A stretch of 44,289 nt of DNA from a bacterium (GTDB lineage: Bacteria; Zhuqueibacterota; QNDG01; JAFGCO01): assembly GCA_016930535.1 (NCBI GenBank), contig JAFGGN010000109.1, positions 1 to 44,289 of the forward strand, written 5' to 3'. Of the stretch, positions 7,906 to 14,391 are shown piece by piece (the stretch's first letter is position 1; the number at the start of each line of letters is the position of its first letter). The position numbers and the translations under genes were made by a program. The notes under the pieces are model-generated. The model had not been told where the DNA came from, ran no database searches, and saw only the letters and a program-made list of their open reading frames with translations.

Positions 7906-9375
7906 ATGGAAGACGAATTTCACATTACCCGCCTGAAAAACTATGTGCTTCAGGAACGTCTGGGCCGGGGAGGCATGGGCATGGTGTACAGGGCAATCTC
8001 GTATCCTGTCGAGCTCGAGGTGGCATTGAAAATATTCATGCCGCCGCCGGGCATGTTCGATCCCGGTCAGGAATCCGAGCTTCGAAGCCGCTTTCTTGCC
8101 GAGGGGTATGCCATGGCCAGGATGCAGCATCCCAATGTCATGACACTGAAGCACTTTGATATTGAAAACGATATTCCGTATTACACCATGGATATACTGC
8201 CGGTCAGCCTGGCTGCATTAATCGGAGAGGATGAGGATCCGTATCATACAAAACCGCTCCCCGAAGAGGAAGTGATCCGTATGGCCTGCCAGATATGCGA
8301 CGGGCTTGCCTATATGCATCGGAAAAATGTCATCCATCGCGATATCAAGCCGGGGAATATCCTGGTGACGGATGATAATCAGATTAAAATATCCGATTTC
8401 GGAATATCCGACATCGGGGATATCGATTTTACCATGTACGGCGACGGATTCATGTCCGTGGCTTACTGTGCACCGGAACAGCGCATGACACCGCGTCAGC
8501 GGGAGATGATGGGCATCGTGGTGGATCACAGGGCCGATCTGTATTCACTGGGCATCACGCTGTATAAATTGCTGACGGGCCGTTTCCCGTCGTTCGGTTC
8601 GGGTGCAGTGTCCCAGTACAGTCCGAACATCCGCACCAAATGGGATGAGATATTCTTTAAAATACTTCAGGAGCATCCGGATAAACGCTATCAGAGTGCG
8701 GAAGAATTGAAAACCGCCATACTCGGACTTCTAAATGCGGATGAAACACCTGCCGCCTCAGAGATGGTTCCCGTGGGGAATGGTGAATTTCTGTTCGGCA
8801 AAGAAAAGGAAGTGCGGTGCCTGAACACTTTTTGTATTGACAGGCATCCTGTCACGAACAGGCAGTACAGGCAATTTATCTCGGTCACCAATCATGCGGA
8901 ACCGGCATTCTGGAAGGATGCCCGGTTCAACCAGGACGACCAGCCCGTTGTAGGCGTTTCGCTTGAGGATGCGCAGGCATATGCAAAATGGACCGGGAAG
9001 CGGCTGCCCACCGAGGAAGAATGGGAAAAAGCGGCCCGGGGCACTGAAGGATGCGTGTATCCCTGGGGCCGGAAGCTGCCGGACGAGGATTGCTGCAATT
9101 TTGGTCAGCATTTCAATCAAACCACACCGGTGAACCGGTTCGATGAAAACAATGTCAGTACATACGGCTGCTGTGATATGACCGGGAATGTCTGGGAATG
9201 GACGGAAACGAGAAACGAGGAAGACCATTCACTCGTGGTTGTCAAAGGCGGGTCCTGGCTGAGTTTTGCCATCGAACTGAAACTGTATCACAAGGAATTT
9301 ATAGATTTCAAGGATAAAAAGAACTATATCGGTTTCCGTTGTGTCAGGGACAGGGACGAAACCGGTATGGAGTAG
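7906..9375 (+). CDS. Ser/Thr protein kinase fused to a formylglycine-enzyme-like domain
   Basis: 489 residues from ATG 7906; AGGTGA at 7889-7894 is a good ribosome site for it, whereas the in-frame GTG at 7891 lies inside that site. Residues ~10-280 are a complete Hanks-type kinase: LGRGGMGMVY loop (19-28), catalytic Lys in ALK (K42), HRDIKPGN (Asp146), SDFG (Asp164), CAPEQ. Residues ~290-485 match the FGE-sulfatase fold: MVPVGNGEF start, DRHPVTNRQY, RLPTEEEWEKAARG, MTGNVWEW and KGGSW. The paired cysteines of the catalytic FGE site near the C-terminus are not seen, so the domain is probably a binding module. There is no membrane segment, so it is cytoplasmic. Likely partners are the pseudokinase and the transporter encoded upstream. 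Confidence 0.93.
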   Translation: MEDEFHITRLKNYVLQERLGRGGMGMVYRAISYPVELEVALKIFMPPPGMFDPGQESELRSRFLAEGYAMARMQHPNVMTLKHFDIENDIPYYTMDILPVSLAALIGEDEDPYHTKPLPEEEVIRMACQICDGLAYMHRKNVIHRDIKPGNILVTDDNQIKISDFGISDIGDIDFTMYGDGFMSVAYCAPEQRMTPRQREMMGIVVDHRADLYSLGITLYKLLTGRFPSFGSGAVSQYSPNIRTKWDEIFFKILQEHPDKRYQSAEELKTAILGLLNADETPAASEMVPVGNGEFLFGKEKEVRCLNTFCIDRHPVTNRQYRQFISVTNHAEPAFWKDARFNQDDQPVVGVSLEDAQAYAKWTGKRLPTEEEWEKAARGTEGCVYPWGRKLPDEDCCNFGQHFNQTTPVNRFDENNVSTYGCCDMTGNVWEWTETRNEEDHSLVVVKGGSWLSFAIELKLYHKEFIDFKDKKNYIGFRCVRDRDETGME

Positions 9376-9675
9376 TGCACGCAACCGTGTTGCACGGGCT
9401 TCCGTGTGCATGGCTGCAGATGTCCGGGAAACAGTAACGTTTCAGGAGCGGGAGAAACAACGATTCAGGGCATTGTCAATTTCCCGACCGTTTTTTCGGG
9501 GGCTGATATCGGTGTTGTCCGACACAGCCGCGTGATGAGACGGCCCGTTAACGCCAAATAATTCCGGCCCATCAGGATTTTCTCGAATCCTATTCGAAAT
9601 CAATAAATAACCGGTCAATTCCGCATCTAATTGGTCAGATGCAGTTTGGAATCGTCGCAAAAAAAGGATGAACAG
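9376..9675 (+). other. 300-base leader between kinase gene and downstream gene pair, with stem-loops
   Basis: No convincing gene is present. The clearest structure is 9618-9652: ATTCC then GCATCT pair with AGATGC and GGAAT around an eight-base loop, with an asymmetric AGTTT bulge, ending 24 bases before the next start codon. A smaller palindrome, TCGAAT-CCT-ATTCGA, is at 9583-9597. I see no promoter close to the sigma-70 consensus. The region may hold a promoter of another class or a regulatory leader for the following genes. Confidence 0.4.
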
Positions 9676-10065
9676 ATGAATCTGCAGGATCAGCTGCAAA
9701 TCATTTATGAAAACCTCCCGGAGATTCATGAAAATCTCGGAAACCATTGGGGTCCATTCATCCGGGGATTCGATGAAGTGAGCCGTGAAGTACTGGCCGG
9801 AAACAGGAACAAGGGCAGAACACTGCTGAGAGCTCTCATCCGGCAGTCTCCTTATCTTACCCGGATGTTTGAGGAAAAAACCGGACCGGCGGTGCAGTCC
9901 AAATCGCTTCGCGGTGCCGTTGCACCGGTCGACCAGGTTCATTCTGTCCAGGATGAAAAAATCCTGGCACAGCATATCGAGTATCAGATTCATCAAATCC
10001 GGGATGAGCTGAACCGGATCAACAACGAAACAAATCGGAGCGGCCGTATCGATGACACTGCATGA
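9676..10065 (+). CDS. Small helical protein, possible CATRA-associated small protein
   Basis: 129 residues from ATG 9676, which has AAAGGA eight bases upstream; a longer in-frame form from TTG 9631 is less likely. It is predicted all-helical, with no Cys, signal peptide or membrane segment. The N-terminal half has Leu/Ile repeats and a ...HWGPFIRGFDEV... stretch followed by LLRALIRQSPYLTRMFEE. Its stop overlaps the start of the next gene by 14 bases, which suggests translational coupling and a physical complex. Size, position and pattern resemble the small protein that partners CATRA in predicted conflict systems (Burroughs/Aravind work). That match is from memory of the family and is tentative. 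Confidence 0.7.
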   Translation: MNLQDQLQIIYENLPEIHENLGNHWGPFIRGFDEVSREVLAGNRNKGRTLLRALIRQSPYLTRMFEEKTGPAVQSKSLRGAVAPVDQVHSVQDEKILAQHIEYQIHQIRDELNRINNETNRSGRIDDTA

Positions 10066-11341
10066 TCCCACACTCTTCCGGTATATATTTGTATCACAAA
10101 AAAATGCGATCGACGGACGCGAGGAAAGAACCCAGAAATGGGACATTATCTGGGACATGATTCATCAGGCCTGGCGATGGGTCCATGACCGGTCCTCGAT
10201 ATCCCCTCCGTCCCTGGACCGGCATCATCCGTCCTTTGAAGACAAACGGCAGAGAAGCTACCGTCTGGCGGGCACGTCCTGGCTTCACTCCGGTTCGCCC
10301 GGGGAACCGACATCGTGCATTATGGAATCGAGGGCGCTTCATGATTCCACTTACCTTCAGATCGGACTGATGAGAGAAGGCGACAGTGCGATCGATGAAC
10401 TGAAACAGATGAAGGACCAGATTGCCTCCCTGAATGTTTTTGAAGGGAGCGGACGCGAACAGGTATGGCTGGGAGACATGCTCTGTCTGTATTATGAGGT
10501 TCCTGCCGGATCGGAGGAGCAGGTCATTGCGGATGCAATTTTCAAAAAGAATGTTCATAATCCCAACGATCATTATTATCAGTTCAGATTCTCATGGGGC
10601 CTCATCCTGCTGCCGTCCGAGAAAATACAGTTCAATCAACCGTTGAATCCGGGTGAGCGGCCGGATCAGAATATCGATATCATCGTGGTCGCCTACCGGG
10701 ACCTGTCCCATCAGCAGGCGGCATCCTGGTTTCTGAATTTTGTGCTGCCCCGGGTCGGACTCTTCTGCCTGAAAATGGAACTGGCGTTCAAAATATACGA
10801 GATGTTCATTCCGCGCATGGATGAAGCGGAAAGAGAGCTGGCACTGCTGTTAAAGGGCAATATCAAGCGGGCCAGTCTCATCGATCATGAAAGGCACATC
10901 ATCAAAGTATCCCAGTCCCTCGATCAGCTGATTGAAAATGTGGGTATTATCCGGCACCGCATTATCCATATACAGACCAATCTCCGGAATCTCCAGCTGA
11001 TACTTCAGGACAGAATCCTGGAGGACCGGTCCCAGAACATCAGCCAATTGCTTTCTGAAGACTATGAACTCGGAATCGAACAGATCAAGGTGGATCTGGA
11101 GTATTTTCAGACCCGTAACGAGGAGGCGCAGCTTTCCCTGCAGACACTTCAGTCGCTTGTGGATGTGGAGCGCGCCAAGAATGAACGAATCCAGGTGATC
11201 GTACTGGGGATTTTCGGAATGGTCCTGTCCGCGAATGAAGTGTTTGCAGACGTGATCTCACCCCTGAAACGGATCATCATTGTCGCCATGGGCGTCATTG
11301 TCGGATTCGCGGCCTATATCTATTACAATAAAAAAGAGTAA
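10052..11341 (+). CDS. CATRA-like protein with coiled coil and C-terminal membrane hairpin
   Basis: 429 residues. The N-terminal ~260 residues form a mixed domain beginning LFRYIFVSQ, with a Trp-rich helix (WDIIWDMIHQAWRWV), a YRLAGTSWLH strand, and further on SWFLNFVLPRVGLFCLKMELAF. Residues ~265-375 are long charged helices, likely a coiled coil. The end carries two hydrophobic segments (about 381-397 and 404-424), giving a CorA-like membrane hairpin without a GMN motif, then a short basic tail. The layout agrees with CATRA proteins of predicted conflict systems (a two-lobed domain encoded next to a small helical partner), but I cannot confirm homology by eye. It is tightly coupled to the preceding gene. 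An inner-membrane location with a cytoplasmic N-terminus is inferred. Confidence 0.75.
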   Translation: MTLHDPTLFRYIFVSQKNAIDGREERTQKWDIIWDMIHQAWRWVHDRSSISPPSLDRHHPSFEDKRQRSYRLAGTSWLHSGSPGEPTSCIMESRALHDSTYLQIGLMREGDSAIDELKQMKDQIASLNVFEGSGREQVWLGDMLCLYYEVPAGSEEQVIADAIFKKNVHNPNDHYYQFRFSWGLILLPSEKIQFNQPLNPGERPDQNIDIIVVAYRDLSHQQAASWFLNFVLPRVGLFCLKMELAFKIYEMFIPRMDEAERELALLLKGNIKRASLIDHERHIIKVSQSLDQLIENVGIIRHRIIHIQTNLRNLQLILQDRILEDRSQNISQLLSEDYELGIEQIKVDLEYFQTRNEEAQLSLQTLQSLVDVERAKNERIQVIVLGIFGMVLSANEVFADVISPLKRIIIVAMGVIVGFAAYIYYNKKE

Positions 11342-11386
11342 TAGTAATCCGTCCGGATGGCACTTTAAAAAGAGAAGGATATTTCA

Positions 11387-11527
11387 ATGGATGCTCCTCA
11401 GCAAAATGAAAATCAGAATGAAAAAAAGAAAGGCGGCGGATGCGCGGGCTGGCTCATCTGGATTGCCATCCTCATCGTGATCAATATTATCCTGCGGCTC
11501 ATGGACAGCGACTGGGTCGTCTATTGA
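11387..11527 (+). CDS. 46-residue single-span membrane peptide
   Basis: An ATG preceded by AAGGA (about eight bases) opens a 46-codon frame. The product has a polar Gln/Asn/Glu/Lys-rich N-terminus, a GGGC turn and one strongly hydrophobic helix (WLIWIAILIVINIILRLM), ending DSDWVVY. It sits 45 bases after the CATRA-like gene and its stop region overlaps the open frame of the following methyltransferase. Good ribosome site, codon pattern and operon position support a real gene. Function is unknown; small membrane peptides in such loci often modulate a larger membrane partner. Confidence 0.7.
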   Translation: MDAPQQNENQNEKKKGGGCAGWLIWIAILIVINIILRLMDSDWVVY

Positions 11528-11591
11528 GAGGCGGGGCCGTTACATCAGATCAGAACGTCTGATAAATATCACCATCGGGATCCAGTTTTTT

Positions 11592-12143
11592 GTGTGGGCG
11601 GCGTACAGGATCGCAGAATACAGCCGCCTGTCCTCCTGGACTCCTGTCACTTCGGCATTGACGCTGATCAAGATCATTATCGGAGTGGCTTTCTGCATAA
11701 GAAAGCCGCTGCTGAAACGGGGGGATCTCCGGAGCATCCTTTTCAGCCTGCCTTCCATCATTCTCGGGGGTGCAGCCTATAAACTGGCCGGTCCCGTTTC
11801 CGAATGGCCGGACCATGCTGAAATTCTGTTTATTGCAGGGGCCATCGTTTCTTTGGTTTCATTTTTTTATCTGGGACGCTGTTTTGCCATACTGCCGGGA
11901 GTGCGGGGCGTCGTGGTCCGGGGGCCGTATCGTCTGCTGCGGCACCCCGCTTATTTCGGTGAGATGCTGATCATTACCGGTTTTGTATTTGCAGGATCCT
12001 GGCTGAGCGTGTGCGTTCTGGTATGCGTCATTCCCGGAATCGTCATCCGCATCCGCGCTGAGGAGAAAATTCTCGCGAAAGATGAGCGATATCTGCAGTA
12101 TCAAAAACACACGAAGTGGAAACTGCTTTACGGAATCTGGTAG
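11592..12143 (+). CDS. ICMT/phospholipid-methyltransferase-like integral membrane protein
   Basis: At least 183 residues from GTG 11592, with about four hydrophobic segments. The C-terminal half has the isoprenylcysteine carboxyl methyltransferase pattern: RGPYRLLRHPAYFGEM, then a membrane span and an AEEKIL...YLQYQKHTKW tail that binds S-adenosylmethionine. The start is unresolved. The frame is open upstream to about 11481, and residues encoded from 11523 on (basic stretch, then INITIGIQFF) look like part of the first membrane segment, but there is no ATG, GTG or TTG in frame there, only ATT 11523 at the stop of the preceding peptide gene. Bacterial members methylate lipids or unknown thiol/carboxyl substrates; no prenylated target is evident here. 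Confidence 0.82.
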   Translation: MWAAYRIAEYSRLSSWTPVTSALTLIKIIIGVAFCIRKPLLKRGDLRSILFSLPSIILGGAAYKLAGPVSEWPDHAEILFIAGAIVSLVSFFYLGRCFAILPGVRGVVVRGPYRLLRHPAYFGEMLIITGFVFAGSWLSVCVLVCVIPGIVIRIRAEEKILAKDERYLQYQKHTKWKLLYGIW

Positions 12144-12186
12144 CAGAACAATCGCTTGTGAAAAATCGAATTGGAGGAATACCCAA

Positions 12187-12645
12187 ATGTTCAATCATTT
12201 TAAAATGCTCATGATTTTATGCTGTGTTTTTTGTCTGGTTATTGCGGTCTATGCCGGCGAAAAAGAAAATCTTGAAGGGAAATCGTTAAAGGAGCTCGCC
12301 GCGGTCATCCATCAGAAGGATGCGGACCTGACCATGGCCGTTACGGATTACGCCAAGTCCGGGGATGATGCCTGCATGGCGAATTATAACGCCGATCTGG
12401 ATGTCCTGATCAAGGCCATCGACCTGGCCATCGCTGGCGGCGACAGCACGGACAAGGCTGTTTTCAAGCAGATAGAAGAGGCAAACAGCGCCCTTGCTGA
12501 ACTCGAGGATCAGGCTGTTTCGCTTGTCAAGGAAGGGAAGAAGGACGAGGCTGTCCGGATCCTCGAAAGTGAAAAATACCTGAACAGCAAAGCAACCTAT
12601 GGACAGGGTCTGGACACGTTTTATAAAAAATATGTCACTGAATAA
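12187..12645 (+). CDS. Secreted helical protein resembling four-helix-bundle sensor domains
   Basis: 152 residues. The N-terminus is a clear signal peptide (basic start, hydrophobic core with several Cys, VYAGE cleavage region). The mature part is all-helical and acidic. Its second half (LEDQAVSLVKEGKKDEAVRIL, then SEKYLNSKATYGQGLDTFYK) closely follows the last helices of periplasmic 4HB/MCP-type sensor domains of chemoreceptors and kinases, but no membrane helix or output domain follows. GGAGG at 12173-12177 gives a strong ribosome site. As the last gene before two hairpins it may be a soluble periplasmic ligand binder serving the upstream kinase/transport locus; this role is inferred. Confidence 0.78.
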   Translation: MFNHFKMLMILCCVFCLVIAVYAGEKENLEGKSLKELAAVIHQKDADLTMAVTDYAKSGDDACMANYNADLDVLIKAIDLAIAGGDSTDKAVFKQIEEANSALAELEDQAVSLVKEGKKDEAVRILESEKYLNSKATYGQGLDTFYKKYVTE

Positions 12646-12766
12646 AAGGGTCCGTGGACAGCGAAATAAAATGTCCGCATATCCTGAATGACAGCCTGAA
12701 AACCGTCATGCAGTGTCAAGGATCCCCCAGCGTTTTTAAAGGCGCCCCCGGAATTTAAAAAAGCTG

Positions 12767-12799
12767 CATGACAGGCCGGTTCGATTCCGGCCTGTCATG
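12767..12799 (+). terminator. 13-bp perfect hairpin, probable terminator
   Basis: CATGACAGGCCGG pairs with CCGGCCTGTCATG around a TTCGATT loop, followed by TATTTAATTT. The T-rich but interrupted tail makes it a plausible, not textbook, intrinsic terminator, and its position at the end of the 2-12645 gene train fits. Confidence 0.6.
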
Positions 12800-12818
12800 G
12801 TATTTAATTTAACAGGAT

Positions 12819-12843
12819 ACCGCACCCGGCATGAGGGTGCGGT
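12819..12843 (+). terminator. 9-bp GC-rich hairpin following the first
   Basis: ACCGCACCC pairs with GGGTGCGGT around GGCATGA. It lies 20 bases after the previous hairpin and lacks a T-run. It may back up termination or act in the leader of the next gene. Confidence 0.45.
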
Positions 12844-12947
12844 TGATCAATCCCTGATCCATTTGACCGATCATGCCGAATTCATACGGACCGGGTGAAT
12901 TTTTTTCAATTTCTGCATCAAATAGAGTAATTCAAAATGGAGAAGTT

Positions 12948-13406
12948 ATGAAACTCTATTGTATCGTGATTATGCTGATCGGGTTGTCTGTGCTGGTTTT
13001 TGGCGGCTGTCTGATATTTAAAAACAGAGGAATTGAAATTCAGGATCTGGTTGAGAAGGAAATTCATTATCAACGGGTCTCACTGATCAGCAAAGTGAGA
13101 CAGAGTAAAGCGTTTCATTTCACTGCCGACACCGGTGAAAACGTGAAAATGAATGAGCGCATTTGGAACGGCCGCGCCGATTCGGACACATTAAAGGATA
13201 CATTCGAGCATACGGATCATTTCACCGCCTGGTTCATCGATGAACACTCGAATGATATACTCGGCGTGAAGATGGAAGGCCTGTTTTTGGCCCCCGGTCC
13301 GGGACTCGATTTTCTGAGGAAGGATGTCTGTATTCCGTGCATGATCGGCGGTTTCGTGTTTTTAACCGGATTGTTTCACTATATTCACATCGGGAAAAGG
13401 AATTAG
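12948..13406 (+). CDS. Small membrane protein of unknown function
   Basis: 152 residues from ATG 12948, chosen because GGAG at 12939-12942 sits five bases upstream; a longer in-frame form from 12873 has no good ribosome site. A hydrophobic N-terminal segment (residues ~4-23, ending GGC) may be a membrane anchor. A polar domain with mixed strands follows, including AFHFTADTG and DHFTAWFIDEHSNDILGV, then a second hydrophobic segment near residues 128-146. The topology suggests a periplasmic or cytoplasmic loop domain held between two membrane helices. I do not recognise the family. It is one base from the methyltransferase gene, so the two are cotranscribed. Confidence 0.75.
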   Translation: MKLYCIVIMLIGLSVLVFGGCLIFKNRGIEIQDLVEKEIHYQRVSLISKVRQSKAFHFTADTGENVKMNERIWNGRADSDTLKDTFEHTDHFTAWFIDEHSNDILGVKMEGLFLAPGPGLDFLRKDVCIPCMIGGFVFLTGLFHYIHIGKRN

Positions 13407-13407
13407 A

Positions 13408-14268
13408 ATGACATCACGAATCGACTACAACAATCCCAACATGCATGACTGTCTCGGTTTATCCTATCATTACGAACTGGTTTCCGATGGGACACGCGTG
13501 AAACCGTTCCGCGAGGCGGTCGAGATGGCGTGTCCGGGGAAGCGGGTGCTCGAAAGCGGCACGGGTTCCGGCCTGCTGTCGATACTGGCCGCGCGCTCGG
13601 GAGCGGAGCGTGTGTATGCGGTCGAAAAGGATCCGCATGTGGCCCGGTTTGCCAGGGAAAACATCCGGAGAAACGGGTGCCAGGACCGCGTCCTTCTGAT
13701 CGAAAAGGATGTGCGGGACCTGACCCTCGATGATCTGGAGGGAGATCCCGTGGATGTGGTGATCGCCGAGAATCTGAGCACCTGGATGGTCACCGAACCC
13801 CAGATCACGATTATGAATCATATCCTGGATGGTCTGGTGAGAAAGGATGTCGTTTGTCTGCCGCAGTGCATCGACAATACGGTCGAACTGACTCAATCCG
13901 TTTACAAGTTCGAGGATGTTATTGAATTGAGAACCCATTTTTTTCAGTTTTCCGGTATTGAGGCCCCTGTTCCGCTTTCGGACCAGGTCCTGTTCAGGAA
14001 GTATAACATGACAAAGAGTCACGAGACGGATGTCGACGGGACGATCCGGATCCGGGTGACCAGGGACGGTGTGCTGAACAGTCTGAGGCTGACCTCGCCG
14101 CTTGTGGTTCATGAGAACATCCGGTTTCATGCTTCGGACAGCCTGATGCCTCCCGTGGTGGTGCCGCTGAAGCAGGATGTACAGGTAAAGCGCGGTGAAG
14201 AGGTCGGGATACATATCCGTTATTCGATAAATACGGCGTGGGAAGCGTTTGAATGCGGGACGCAATGA
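13408..14268 (+). CDS. PRMT-like class I SAM-dependent methyltransferase
   Basis: 286 residues. Motif I is VLESGTGSGLLSILAAR (47-63), followed by VYAVEKD with the acidic residue that binds the SAM ribose. After strand 4 the sequence IAENLSTWMVTEPQ places two Glu residues at a spacing like the double-E loop of protein arginine methyltransferases, and the C-terminal ~130 residues form a beta-rich domain similar in size to the PRMT barrel. The short form, without a dimerisation arm that I can identify, is seen in bacterial PRMT-like proteins. The target is unknown. AAAAGGA lies about eight bases upstream of ATG. It is coupled to the small membrane protein gene before it; a 123-base gap separates it from the radical SAM gene. 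Confidence 0.82.
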   Translation: MTSRIDYNNPNMHDCLGLSYHYELVSDGTRVKPFREAVEMACPGKRVLESGTGSGLLSILAARSGAERVYAVEKDPHVARFARENIRRNGCQDRVLLIEKDVRDLTLDDLEGDPVDVVIAENLSTWMVTEPQITIMNHILDGLVRKDVVCLPQCIDNTVELTQSVYKFEDVIELRTHFFQFSGIEAPVPLSDQVLFRKYNMTKSHETDVDGTIRIRVTRDGVLNSLRLTSPLVVHENIRFHASDSLMPPVVVPLKQDVQVKRGEEVGIHIRYSINTAWEAFECGTQ

Positions 14269-14391
14269 TGTTACTCACAGAGACTGGCCATTGTTCATTC
14301 ATTGCCGGGATCAACGAAACGGACGCTGATATTCCGGGCCAGTGATTGTTGACATCAGAACCATAACCGGACAGGAGAAAAGGACAGCCAA

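Larger units (their letters stand above)
12646..12947 (+). other. 302-base non-coding interval closing the left gene train
   Basis: No gene is visible between the secreted sensor-like protein and the small membrane protein. The interval contains two perfect hairpins, listed separately, and an AT-rich stretch directly before the next ribosome site. No sigma-70-like promoter stands out. Confidence 0.5.

Noticed and set aside
12775..12791. GCCGG-TTCGATT-CCGGC looks like a tRNA T-arm
   Set aside because: The flanking bases continue as one 13-bp hairpin; there is no room for D and anticodon arms or a CCA-side acceptor stem.
14347..14352. TTGACA before the radical SAM gene as a promoter
   Set aside because: Nothing like a -10 box lies 16-18 bases downstream; the sequence there is GC-rich and leads into the ribosome site.
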